64,000 nt of DNA, from assembly GCF_013372125.1 (NCBI RefSeq), contig NZ_CP053826.1, positions 1,674,001 to 1,738,000 on the forward strand, read 5' to 3'. Shown here in pieces: positions 54,532 to 63,165 of this stretch (position 1 is the stretch's first letter; every line of letters starts with the position of its first letter). Position numbers and translations under genes: made by a program. The stretch is from Campylobacter curvus. GTDB lineage: Bacteria > Campylobacterota > Campylobacteria > Campylobacterales > Campylobacteraceae. The notes beneath the pieces were generated by a model. That model saw nothing but the letters and a program-made list of their open reading frames with translations, was not told the origin of the DNA and did not search any database.

Positions 54532-55854
54532 TCATCGTTTGTTTATTATGATCGTCTTAAAATTGATATAGTTTACATTAGCGCCACTCGTGATCTTCAC
54601 GTTTTCGCGCTTCGTGTAGTCTACTTCGTAGCTTCCGGCACCTTTTACGCTAAATTCCACGCAGATCTTAGCGCCAAATCTAAGCACCTCTTCATCGAGC
54701 TTCGTTTTGTTCGTTTTTATGATGACATGTGCGCTTGGAGCGTCCTTTACATGCAGCCAAATATCGTCTTTCCTGGCGTTTTTCAAGAGCTCGACATTGC
54801 CCTTTTCGTTGCGCCCTACTAAAATTTTAAAATCTTTTACATAAAAGCTTTGGACGTTTTCGCTTTGAGATCTGGCCTCTTTTTCTCTCTGGCGACTTGG
54901 TCTTTTAGGGCTTAAAATTTCAAGCTCCCCGACACTGCTCGCCTCTTGTAAAAGCGATCTTAGTCCGTTTAAAAATTCTATCTTTTGGCTTAAATTCCGC
55001 CCCTCAAGCTGCACGCCAAGCGCCTTTGCCCTAAGCCTTTTAGACTTGGCGTAAAAGTCGTTCGCACTATTTTTGGGTGTGTCTTCGAGGCTTAGATTTA
55101 AAATCTCACCGTCAAAATCCCTCAATGTTATCTCGCGCTCATAGCCCTTAAAATACGATAAATTCGCCAGTAAAAGCGAGCCTATATGCGCGTAATGTTC
55201 GCTTTGTTTAAGCAGCTCGTCCTTTTTTTCCAAAAAGCGTAAATCTTGCTCCAAGCTTTCAAGCTTTTTTTGCACGACAGCTAGTTTGATCGCCCTTAAA
55301 TTCGCTAAATTTTGCTCGTTGATCTTAGCAAATTCATCTTTTAAAAATTTATCAAAGTCCGCGATCTCTTGACTTGGTTTTTCCTTTATATCTATGGGCT
55401 CAAGCTCTTTTAAAGCCTCGCCCACTTCGATCTTGCGGTAGCTGTTATCAATGTGGCGCAGGGCTTCTAGGATGATGTCTTTTTCGTCCGTGATGATGGC
55501 GTTTGTGAAGCGGCCGGTAAATTCCAGATAAAGCTTTGTGACGAGGCTCTTGTATGAGCCGCTTTGCGTGCAGGTAAATTTTAAAATTCTATTGTTTTTC
55601 AGACACTCTACACTTTGGATATGGGCGGAATTCAGCCGTTTTTTAAGGACGTTGTCAAACGGCGCTTGATAAATTTTAGTTTGCTTAAAATTTTCGTCTT
55701 TATATATCGCAGAGCCCGATTTTGCAAGGTCAAAAAAGATATCTTCGCGCTCGAATTCTATCAAGAGCAGCATATCGCCGACGCGTTTTATGCTATTTAT
55801 CTTTTTAAATTTCGACAAAAAGGCCGCTATCTGGACCAAATGCGCGTATTTCAT
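54532..55854 (-). CDS. NFACT/RqcH-family protein (fibronectin-binding-like)
   Basis: A 440-residue protein of the FpbA / Rqc2 family. An N-terminal NFACT-N domain (about 1-200, KLYLEFTGRFTNAIITD), a coiled-coil middle (about 205-290) and a C-terminal NFACT-R domain (FKILVGRNEKGNVELLKNARKDDIWLHVKDAPSAHVII) are visible. Family members work in ribosome quality control; in C. jejuni the gene (Cj1349c) was described as fibronectin-binding. Confidence 0.87.
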   Translation of the reverse strand: MKYAHLVQIAAFLSKFKKINSIKRVGDMLLLIEFEREDIFFDLAKSGSAIYKDENFKQTKIYQAPFDNVLKKRLNSAHIQSVECLKNNRILKFTCTQSGSYKSLVTKLYLEFTGRFTNAIITDEKDIILEALRHIDNSYRKIEVGEALKELEPIDIKEKPSQEIADFDKFLKDEFAKINEQNLANLRAIKLAVVQKKLESLEQDLRFLEKKDELLKQSEHYAHIGSLLLANLSYFKGYEREITLRDFDGEILNLSLEDTPKNSANDFYAKSKRLRAKALGVQLEGRNLSQKIEFLNGLRSLLQEASSVGELEILSPKRPSRQREKEARSQSENVQSFYVKDFKILVGRNEKGNVELLKNARKDDIWLHVKDAPSAHVIIKTNKTKLDEEVLRFGAKICVEFSVKGAGSYEVDYTKRENVKITSGANVNYINFKTIIINKR

Positions 55855-55924
55855 AACCTTGCCCTTGCTAAATTTAGTGCCGTTTTAGATATACAGAGCA
55901 AAAATCATACCAAAAAAAGGTGCA

Positions 55925-56719
55925 CTAGATCGTATTTACCTTCATAAACGCCCAGTTCATCACGTTTTTATGAGTTTTGCCGCCGCGCTCAAAATACCGT
56001 TTAAGCCGCGTTTTTTCAGCGTCATTTAGCGTATCGTGCAGTCCCCACTCGACCTTTTTTATCAACTCCTCGGCACTCTGCACGCTCTCACGGCAGCAGC
56101 TATTTATATAGCTTATTTCTGGATGATAGCCCATTTGAACCAGAATATTTATGACGTAGATAAAGTCCGGACGCGGCGCGACGTCTCGTTCTATGACGTC
56201 CAAAAGCTCGCTATCTACGAACATCCCGCCCACTTTAAACGTGAGATAAAGCGCACGGTTTGCCTTTGAGATGAGCCTAGCCAGCGTGGCGCATATGTCG
56301 CTCACTTCAAGGCAGCGCGAGGCAAAGACGACGTCGGTTGGTTCGATGTCGCTCCAATCATCGTCAAAGGATCTTTGCAGTGTCGTTACGTTCGTAAGCC
56401 CCAGATCCGCGGCATTTTCGCGGACAAATTTTAGCATCTGCTGCGAAAAATCACATGCCACCACGTGCTGCACCTTTTGTGCGGCAAGACAGCTAAGCCC
56501 GCCCGGTCCGCACGCGAAGTCAAGCACCGAATGCACGCCCGTAAAATCGACACGTCGCAAAAACTCCAAAATGTAGTCACTTTGCAGGATACCGTCGTTA
56601 AATTTAGCCGCCTTTGCGTCCCAGTCGGTCTTGGTCTTTGCGCCAAATGAGCTTTTCGCACGCTGGGCTTTGTAAAGCTCGTTAAAGTCGATCTCGTCGA
56701 AGTTTGATTTTAATATCAT
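55925..56719 (-). CDS. SAM-dependent methyltransferase downstream of the metal-uptake genes
   Basis: About 264 residues, class I methyltransferase with motif I LDFACGPGG and the acidic VACDFSQQML after it. The start at 56719 has AAGGAAAAA before it; the ATG at 56746 is weaker. It lies behind the ABC ATPase gene on the same strand with a structured gap between. Such genes often follow iron/cobalamin-type ABC transporters in this group of bacteria; substrate unknown. Confidence 0.78.
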   Translation of the reverse strand: MILKSNFDEIDFNELYKAQRAKSSFGAKTKTDWDAKAAKFNDGILQSDYILEFLRRVDFTGVHSVLDFACGPGGLSCLAAQKVQHVVACDFSQQMLKFVRENAADLGLTNVTTLQRSFDDDWSDIEPTDVVFASRCLEVSDICATLARLISKANRALYLTFKVGGMFVDSELLDVIERDVAPRPDFIYVINILVQMGYHPEISYINSCCRESVQSAEELIKKVEWGLHDTLNDAEKTRLKRYFERGGKTHKNVMNWAFMKVNTI

Positions 56720-56902
56720 GGTTTTTCCTTTTTCAAAATTATACAAAATTTACGCGAGCCAAACCGCACAAATCAAAGGCAAAGCGGTGCGGCTGGCTTA
56801 AATTCGTCAAAAATAAATTTCATATCTCACGAACTTAAAGCCCAATGTCGCAAGATGAATAAATTTTTCCACTTCGTGCTCGTAGCAACCCAAGGCGCGG
56901 TA

Positions 56903-57002
56903 TTTTGATTTCAGGCGAGGCGGTTGCGAGCAAAACTAGGGAGCATATAAATATGTATGTGACCGACGTTGCGAGAGCAACCAACGAAGCATCAAATCAA
57001 AA
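56903..57002 (-). ncRNA. Structured intergenic element, candidate RNA
   Basis: An outer 9-bp stem (TTTTGATTT 56903-56911 with AAATCAAAA 56994-57002) encloses three hairpins: TTGC-GA-GCAA (56924-56933), CATAT-AA-ATATG (56944-56955) and GTTGC-GAGA-GCAAC (56968-56981). It lies in the 295-bp gap between the ABC ATPase and the methyltransferase. It has no protein-coding frame. It may be an RNA element acting on the methyltransferase gene or a dispersed repeat; only one copy is seen here. Confidence 0.4.
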
Positions 57003-57014
57003 GACAAGCTAGAG

Positions 57015-57752
57015 TCATAATTTATCTTCGTATTTTTCGTATTTTATCCCATAAATCTTATCGATATTTTCGGCATTTATGAGCCGTTCGCTCTCGCCAA
57101 AATCCAAAATTTTACCCTCCTTCAAAAACATCACCAAATTTGACACGAACCTCGCGTGGCGCGGATAGTGCGTCGTCTGCACGATCGTATAGCCCTCGTC
57201 CGCGAGCGAGCGGATCATTTCAAGCAGTCTGATTTGATTGCCAAAGTCAAGCCCGTTCGTGGGCTCGTCCATAAAGATGATCTTTGCGCCCTGCACCAGC
57301 GTGCGCGCGATGTATGCCAGCTGCCGCTCGCCGCCGCTCACGCGCGTATATGGCTCGTTTTTTAGGCGTGCGATGCCCATTTTTGCCAGCGCCTCCTCCG
57401 CTAGAGCCTTGTCCGCCGCGCTAAAATTCGAAAACAGCGGCGTCCTGCAAAGCGCGCCCATCAGCACCACGTCAAATACGGTGTAGTCGTATGAAGGCTC
57501 GTGCGTCTGCGGGATGTAGGCGACCACCCTAGCAAGCTCGTTTTTAGCGTATGCGCGCACGTCCTTGCCCATGATCTTGACCTCGCCCTCAAATCTCAAA
57601 AAGCCAAGCATTATGCGAAGCAGCGTGCTTTTACCGCTGCCGTTTGCGCCCAAAATGCTTAGCGTATCGCCCCGCCCCAGCCCAAAGCAGATACCGTCCA
57701 GCACCACGCGCTTTTTATAGGCGAAGCGCAAATTCTTAACTTCGATCAACAT
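57015..57752 (-). CDS. FecE/BtuD-type ABC transporter ATPase
   Basis: A 245-residue ATP-binding subunit with Walker A GANGSGKST (35-43), signature VSGGERQLAYIARTL, and Walker B IIFMDEPTNGLD. It powers uptake of an iron chelate, haem, cobalamin or another metal complex with the permease just upstream (3-nt gap). The last genes of the series, it ends at the structured element. Confidence 0.9.
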   Translation of the reverse strand: MLIEVKNLRFAYKKRVVLDGICFGLGRGDTLSILGANGSGKSTLLRIMLGFLRFEGEVKIMGKDVRAYAKNELARVVAYIPQTHEPSYDYTVFDVVLMGALCRTPLFSNFSAADKALAEEALAKMGIARLKNEPYTRVSGGERQLAYIARTLVQGAKIIFMDEPTNGLDFGNQIRLLEMIRSLADEGYTIVQTTHYPRHARFVSNLVMFLKEGKILDFGESERLINAENIDKIYGIKYEKYEDKL

Positions 57753-57755
57753 ACG

Positions 57756-58757
57756 TTAAAAACCCTTCTTTGCGCGGCGAAGCACAACGATAAACATCGG
57801 AATTCCAAAGAGCGAGGTAACTATGCCAATCGGAATTTCAAAGGTAAAAATGAGCCGCGAAAAGCTGTCGCAAAACAGCAAAAATATCGCGCCGATCATC
57901 GCCGAGCTGACCAAAACCGCGCGGTTGTCCGCTCCGTAAGCAAAACGCGCGATGTGCGGCACGATAAGCCCGATCCAGCCGATGATACCCGCGATCGTCA
58001 CGCTTAGCGCGCTCACAAATGTAGCGGTCAAGATGACAAAAATTTTGACTCGCCGCACGTCCACGCCCAGGCTTTTGGCCTCCTCCTCGCCAAGGCTTAG
58101 TGCGTTTAGGTATTTGCCGCTAAGTGCCAGCAGCAAAATGCCCGCCAACATCGGTAGAATCGAGATCTGCAAAAAGCTCTTTGAGGCAAAGCCAAGGCTT
58201 CCCATCAAAAAATATGTGATCGCGGGCAGCGTGTCATTGGGGTCGGCGGCGTATTTTAGCACGGAAAGCAGCGAGGTAAAAAGCGAGCCGCTGATAACGC
58301 CGCCAAGAACCAGCACGATGACGCTGTCGCTGCGCGAGTAAAGTGCCGAGACCGCAAGCGCGCAAACGACCGCCGCAAAGCCAAACGCAAAGGTGCTAAG
58401 CTGGATGAGCGTCTCGTTTAACCCGAAAAACATCCCGACCGCCGCGCCAAAGCCGGCACCTGATAGCACGCCAAGGATCGAGGGCGAGACGAGAGGATTC
58501 ACAAACATCGCCTGGTACGCCGCGCCCGAGATGGCAAGCGACGCGCCGATGAGCACGCAGGCGATGATGCGCGGTAGGCGAATCTCCATCACGAGCGTGT
58601 GGATGATCTTGTAGGCGTCCAAATTTTGCCCGCGCACTGCGGCGCCGAAGTAGTCGATGTAGTCGCGCGCGGTAAAGCCGTATTTACCGAGCAGCAACGA
58701 GCCAAAGACGCAAAGAGCGAGCAAAAATAGCAAAAACAGGAAGGAATTTTTACTCAC
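57756..58757 (-). CDS. FecCD/BtuC-family permease
   Basis: About 333 residues with ten spans, the standard metal-chelate permease. PRIIACVLIGASLAISGAAYQAMFVNPLVSP is split over the first conserved block, and GWIGLIVPHIARF is the second. The GTG at 58757 is preferred (8-nt overlap with the binding-protein gene); a TTG at 58787 would add 10 basic residues. Confidence 0.9.
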   Translation of the reverse strand: MSKNSFLFLLFLLALCVFGSLLLGKYGFTARDYIDYFGAAVRGQNLDAYKIIHTLVMEIRLPRIIACVLIGASLAISGAAYQAMFVNPLVSPSILGVLSGAGFGAAVGMFFGLNETLIQLSTFAFGFAAVVCALAVSALYSRSDSVIVLVLGGVISGSLFTSLLSVLKYAADPNDTLPAITYFLMGSLGFASKSFLQISILPMLAGILLLALSGKYLNALSLGEEEAKSLGVDVRRVKIFVILTATFVSALSVTIAGIIGWIGLIVPHIARFAYGADNRAVLVSSAMIGAIFLLFCDSFSRLIFTFEIPIGIVTSLFGIPMFIVVLRRAKKGF

Positions 58758-59796
58758 CAAGTATCTTTTTCGCAGCGTTTTCGTCAAGGTCGATGTCCAA
58801 AAATAGCTTGTAAAATTCGCGAGTTTCTTTCACCATATCAAATTTAAACGCCTCAGGGTAGGTTAAATTTATGAGCCATTTGAGCCCCAAAAAGCGCATG
58901 AACGAAGGCGGACGGTCAAACCACGAAAAGGGTTCGCGCGGGATATAAAACGCCTTTTTGTTTTTCACTGCGCTTAGTAGCTGCCATTTGGGGTCGGCGT
59001 AAATTTTATCAAAAAGCTCTTTTTCGTAGATGAGAACGATATCGGGATCGTATTTTACCAGCTGCTCGAAGCTGATCTTCACGCGCCCGAATGCCTTGGC
59101 ATTGGGGTCTTCGCTGCACGTATGCACGTTTCGCGCGCCGCTTCGCTCGATGAGGGTCGCATGCCACGAGCCCGCGCACTCAGTCGATAGCCCGTCGCTA
59201 CCCTGCGCGTGGTAAATTCGTGCGCGTTTTACGCCGCTATTTTTGATGTAGCTTTCCACTTCGTCGCTTAAATTTAGCGAGCTTTGCGCGTATTTTATCA
59301 GCTCGTTTGCGCGCGCTTCTTTGCCTAAAATTTTGCCCAAAACCTCAAAGCTTTGCAGATAATCTTCCAGCCGCAAGGCGTTTAGATAAAGCATCGGTTT
59401 TTTAATGGGGCCAAAAACTTCGCTCATTTTTTTCGTGTTTTTGGAGCTTAAATTTACTAGGATGAGCTCGGGGTCGAGGCGTAAAAGCATCTCGACGTTT
59501 GGGATCTTGCCCTGCCCGAAAAAGCCGCCCACGACGGGCTGCTCACGCACATTTTGCTTGATGTATGGTCGCTCGTAGTCGTTCCACTCAAAATTTACGC
59601 CGCTGATCTTTTCGGGAGCGAGCGCGTAAAGGATATAAAGAAGCGGCGGCGAGCTCGCATACACACGGCTTGGCACGCCTTTTAGCGCGGCAAAATCGCT
59701 GCTGTTTTCCTGAATGAATTTTGAAATTTCAGCTTCGCTCATGCCAAATGCGAGGCAGATGCAGCCCAAAAGACAAAGTATAAATTTTTTAAGCAT
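58750..59796 (-). CDS. Periplasmic metal-chelate binding protein
   Basis: A 348-residue exported protein with the class III binding-protein (PBP2/FecB-BtuF) pattern: early SRVYASSPPLLYILYAL, PNVEMLLRLDPELILV, YDPDIVLIYE and a conserved tail WFDRPPSFMRFLGLKWL. The signal peptide is MLKKFILCLLGCICLAFG. GGAG precedes the ATG. It binds the ligand brought in by the TonB receptor encoded upstream. The exact metal is not visible. Confidence 0.87.
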   Translation of the reverse strand: MLKKFILCLLGCICLAFGMSEAEISKFIQENSSDFAALKGVPSRVYASSPPLLYILYALAPEKISGVNFEWNDYERPYIKQNVREQPVVGGFFGQGKIPNVEMLLRLDPELILVNLSSKNTKKMSEVFGPIKKPMLYLNALRLEDYLQSFEVLGKILGKEARANELIKYAQSSLNLSDEVESYIKNSGVKRARIYHAQGSDGLSTECAGSWHATLIERSGARNVHTCSEDPNAKAFGRVKISFEQLVKYDPDIVLIYEKELFDKIYADPKWQLLSAVKNKKAFYIPREPFSWFDRPPSFMRFLGLKWLINLTYPEAFKFDMVKETREFYKLFLDIDLDENAAKKILGE

Positions 59797-59887
59797 TTTA
59801 GCTCCGTTATTATTTTAGGATATTTTGCTAAGCTTAAAAGAAGCGGCAAATTTAGGTATTGCCATATTACCCAAATTTGCCTAAATA

Positions 59888-61960
59888 TCAGAATTTATAT
59901 CGAACGTTCGAGAAAAATACTCGACCCTCTTCAGGGTAGCCCTCTCGGTATTCATAATTTCTATCAAATAGATTTGAAACGCCAACGTCGATGCTTAAAT
60001 TTTCGGTCGGTTTGTAGGTAAATTTAAGATTTGTCACGCCAAAGCCGCCAAGCTTCGTGACATAGTCTGAGCCTGAGCCTGAGTTTGACCATCTGCTTGA
60101 AACCAGCTCTTGGGACATATAGACGCTGAATTTTGGCATAAATTTAAAATCCACATACGCAAAGCCCTTGTGTTTTGGTATGTCATAGACCCTACTATCG
60201 TCGGTATTTTTATATTTTGCGTTCATATATGTGTAGTTGCCACCAAGCTCTAAATTTGATGTCGCAAAGTATATCGCACCAAGCTCGAAGCCCTTATAGT
60301 CAGCCCTTTCTATATTGACACTCTTTTTAAGCTCCGTATTTCCAACAAAAAGCCCTGTTTTTATATCTCCGATAGCATCTTTGACTTTTGAGTAAAATAC
60401 AGCCGTCTCGAGCCTTAGCGTATCGCTAAAATTTCGCTGATAGCCAAGCTCATAGTGGTTTGCTATCTCGGGCTTTAGGTATGGATTTGAAATATATCGA
60501 TTAAACCTTGTGCTGTATCTTTCTTTCATACTTGGAAAATAGGTCTTTTTAGCAAAGCTGACACTTAGTTCATCCTTGCCGTCAAAGCTATGTTTGATAG
60601 CTGCTTGATAATTAAACGCATGTTCTTTTGTTGTATCATAAGTTACTATTTTTTGTGTAGCGTTAGCCATAGTGGCATAAGCTTTTGCGCTTATGCCGTC
60701 TCTCACGTCGTAGCTAGCACCGACGATAAGTCTCGTCATATCGCTAAATCTATATGTGTTTTCAAGTCCAAAGGAGTATGACTTATCTTTCATCAGCTCT
60801 TCTGGCTCTTGATATTTAGCGCCTTTGTGCTTATCGTGTTTATAGTTAGTAGCAAATTTCAAAGTATCGTTATCGCCTATATCGCCGCCAACTTCCACAC
60901 CAAAGCCATAGGCTGTATCCTTATAGCTACTTCGACTATCTGAAGACGTCACATTGCTTCTATAATTCTGTGTTTGCCAAATTGTTTTTTCTTTATCATT
61001 AAAACTATAAAGCGTATTTTTAAATGTATCGTGGAAAATTTTAGTATTTAGATATACCGCACCAAAATCGGTATGTGATAAAAAGTAGAGACTTTGTCTA
61101 TCCCATTGCGGCCAATCCCAATATCTTAAGGCCTGACCATATCCGCTGTATCTACCATTATTTCGGAGTACTCCTTTACTATATCTACCCGCATAATACG
61201 GCTGCTCTTTTTCGCCTTTTTGGTTGATGTAGCTGATGGCGTATTCGTCGGTATCGTTTGGAGTAAAGCCAAATTTGATGTTAAATTTCTTATCTCTTTG
61301 GACTGAATTTTCGCGTCTGCCGCCGTCTTCGTTTTTATTTACGTCAGTCGTAAATTTATGCGAGAGCTGCTGTCCCATGTCCTCCATATAGCTACCACCG
61401 GACTGAACGTAAAATAGCTCTTGTTTGCTACCGATGTTAAATTCAACGTTGTTGCCGTAAGTTTTAGCATTTTTGCCCGTTTCAAAGCCGTACCCGATGT
61501 CTCCTTCCAGCTCGCGTGTCGGCTTTTTGGTGATCAAATTTATCGCTCCGCCCATAGTATTCATGCCGTAAAGCACAGAACTTGAGCCCTTTGAGATATC
61601 TATACGACTTAGATCAAACGTCGTAAATCGCCCAAAGTCTACGTTACCATCATACGGGATATAAACGGGGATACCATCGATAAAAAGCGGTACTCGGCGC
61701 GCGTCAAAACCGCGAACGTAGAAATTTTGCTCGGCGCGCGGACCTTTTTTATCCACATACACACCAGGCGTCATCGCTGCGACCTCGGATAGGCGTTTGA
61801 CCTCGTTTCTTTGCATATCTTCTTGCGTGATGACGGCGACATTGTTATCACTACTCTTGCTGCCGTCTTTGTTTGCGACGATCTCGACCTCCCCTAGCTG
61901 AAAAACTTGTGCGTGAAGTGCCAGAGCCGCACTACATGCCATCAAAAGCGACTTTTTCAT
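59888..61960 (-). CDS. TonB-dependent outer membrane receptor of the metal-chelate system
   Basis: A 690-residue receptor. The signal peptide (about 1-18) is followed by VEIVANKDG (TonB-box region), a plug with PGVYVDKKGPRAEQNFYVRGFDARRVP and GSSSVLYGMNTMGGAINLITKKP, and a barrel ending in FFSNVRYKF. It is smaller than haemoglobin receptors. AAGGGGA is before the ATG. It precedes the binding protein, permease and ATPase genes, so all four act in one uptake route across both membranes. Confidence 0.88.
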   Translation of the reverse strand: MKKSLLMACSAALALHAQVFQLGEVEIVANKDGSKSSDNNVAVITQEDMQRNEVKRLSEVAAMTPGVYVDKKGPRAEQNFYVRGFDARRVPLFIDGIPVYIPYDGNVDFGRFTTFDLSRIDISKGSSSVLYGMNTMGGAINLITKKPTRELEGDIGYGFETGKNAKTYGNNVEFNIGSKQELFYVQSGGSYMEDMGQQLSHKFTTDVNKNEDGGRRENSVQRDKKFNIKFGFTPNDTDEYAISYINQKGEKEQPYYAGRYSKGVLRNNGRYSGYGQALRYWDWPQWDRQSLYFLSHTDFGAVYLNTKIFHDTFKNTLYSFNDKEKTIWQTQNYRSNVTSSDSRSSYKDTAYGFGVEVGGDIGDNDTLKFATNYKHDKHKGAKYQEPEELMKDKSYSFGLENTYRFSDMTRLIVGASYDVRDGISAKAYATMANATQKIVTYDTTKEHAFNYQAAIKHSFDGKDELSVSFAKKTYFPSMKERYSTRFNRYISNPYLKPEIANHYELGYQRNFSDTLRLETAVFYSKVKDAIGDIKTGLFVGNTELKKSVNIERADYKGFELGAIYFATSNLELGGNYTYMNAKYKNTDDSRVYDIPKHKGFAYVDFKFMPKFSVYMSQELVSSRWSNSGSGSDYVTKLGGFGVTNLKFTYKPTENLSIDVGVSNLFDRNYEYREGYPEEGRVFFSNVRYKF

Positions 61961-62016
61961 GAATTCCCCTTTAAGTTTATTTTTTATATTGTTTATAAAC
62001 GCTTTTAAACGTTGTA

Positions 62017-62036
62017 TTTTTATATCTATATAAAAA
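62017..62036. promoter_or_regulatory. Perfect 20-bp AT palindrome before the TonB receptor gene
   Basis: TTTTTATAT-CT-ATATAAAAA, 9-bp perfect arms, 57 nt upstream of the receptor start. It could be an operator for a metal regulator (Fur, NikR-like) or a weak terminator. Confidence 0.35.
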
Positions 62037-62095
62037 AATAATTTTAATTGAGAAATATTTAAACTACACTTAAAGTTAAATCGCTGAAAAATATT

Positions 62096-62305
62096 TCATA
62101 AATTTTCATATTTCAAGCACTCAAAGCTTTGCTCGCTCCAGCGCCTAAACAAGCAGTTGTAGCAGCTGATCTCATCATCACAAACAAGCTCGTCTTCGTC
62201 GCTATCAAGCATGAAAAATTTACAATTTAAAGCAGAAAATTTAGCATCTTCGTATGCAAATTTCCCGTATAAAAAGGTGCCGTTCGTATCGAAATTCTCA
62301 TCCAT
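62096..62305 (-). CDS. Small Cys-rich protein coupled to the TiaS-like gene
   Basis: About 69 residues, acidic, with CYNCLFRRW near residue 48 plus further cysteines (NCKFFM, LVCDDEISC, FECL). The Cys pattern suggests a bound metal or cluster. The ATG overlaps the TiaS-like stop by one base, so both are translated together. I do not recognise the family. Confidence 0.6.
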   Translation of the reverse strand: MDENFDTNGTFLYGKFAYEDAKFSALNCKFFMLDSDEDELVCDDEISCYNCLFRRWSEQSFECLKYENL

Positions 62306-63036
62306 CAAAACCCTCGTAGCTCCTCTACATCAAGACTTCTAAATCTGCCGTCGCTATCTTTTTTGACCAGCAAAACGGACCTGGAATTTTTGATCACAAG
62401 CTTTAAATTTCGCCCAAAAACGATCGTTTCGTCGTTTTTTATCTTATTAAAATTTTCATCTAAAATTTCGCTTGCATAGCCTAGATTTAAGAATTCTGTG
62501 GCTCTCATCTCATCTTGTGTCATCTTTATACAGCCTCTTACTTTACCGTCGTTGCCGCCTAGCCTGAGCCCCAGTCCCGCCAGTGCTCCGATGACACCGC
62601 GTCCGCCGTTTTTGAGCCCTTTTAGATAGACATTTTGCCTCTTTGCTTGCGAGTAGGCTTCGCTTTTGTCTAAATATTCGCTTTTAGCGCGGTAACCAAA
62701 ATCTATCAGCCCCGAAATATCGGTGATATCGCCTTTAAACGCCACTGCGATGCCAGGTTCGGCACTAGGAGCGCTTTTGGCGAGCAAAAATTCTTGTATG
62801 AATTTTATAACCTCATCTCGCTCAATATGACTCAGCACCGTGCTAAAGCACATAGAGCTATTGTGTGAGGTGTAGTTTATCCGCTCGTCAAGCAACAGCT
62901 GATGACGGCTGATAAAGGAGCAAGGTGCAAAATTTTCATCTATAAATTTTACTATATTTTGAGCCAGCATACCTGTTGATCTTGGATATCCGATCTCATC
63001 TGTATCATCGATACAAACGTATATCTCCTCACGCAT
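62305..63036 (-). CDS. TiaS-like protein (COG1571 N-terminal type)
   Basis: A 243-residue protein starting VCIDDTDEIGYPRSTG and holding GGRGVIGALAGLGLRLGG near 143-160. Both blocks match the catalytic half of archaeal TiaS, which attaches agmatine to C34 of tRNA-Ile using ATP. The OB and zinc-ribbon domains that bind tRNA are absent, so a different substrate is likely. It leads the strand-wise series of small Cys protein, TonB receptor and ABC transporter genes. AAGGAT is at the start. Family assignment is from memory of motifs. Confidence 0.55.
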   Translation of the reverse strand: MREEIYVCIDDTDEIGYPRSTGMLAQNIVKFIDENFAPCSFISRHQLLLDERINYTSHNSSMCFSTVLSHIERDEVIKFIQEFLLAKSAPSAEPGIAVAFKGDITDISGLIDFGYRAKSEYLDKSEAYSQAKRQNVYLKGLKNGGRGVIGALAGLGLRLGGNDGKVRGCIKMTQDEMRATEFLNLGYASEILDENFNKIKNDETIVFGRNLKLVIKNSRSVLLVKKDSDGRFRSLDVEELRGF

Positions 63037-63128
63037 TTTTATCCTTATACCAAATGTAAATAATTATATTTAATAAAATATAAAATCATGCATAAATATC
63101 ATTTATATAATTTTAAATTTAATAATAA

Positions 63129-63147
63129 TATAATGATAACCATTTTT
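63129..63147. promoter_or_regulatory. Fur box between the TiaS-like gene and the receptor pseudogene
   Basis: TATAATGATAACCATTTTT matches 15 of 19 bases of the Fur consensus. It lies 19 nt before the ATG at 63166 and 93 nt from the divergent gene at 63036, so it could control both. Confidence 0.65.
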
Positions 63148-63165
63148 AAGATTTAAGGTGAAAAA

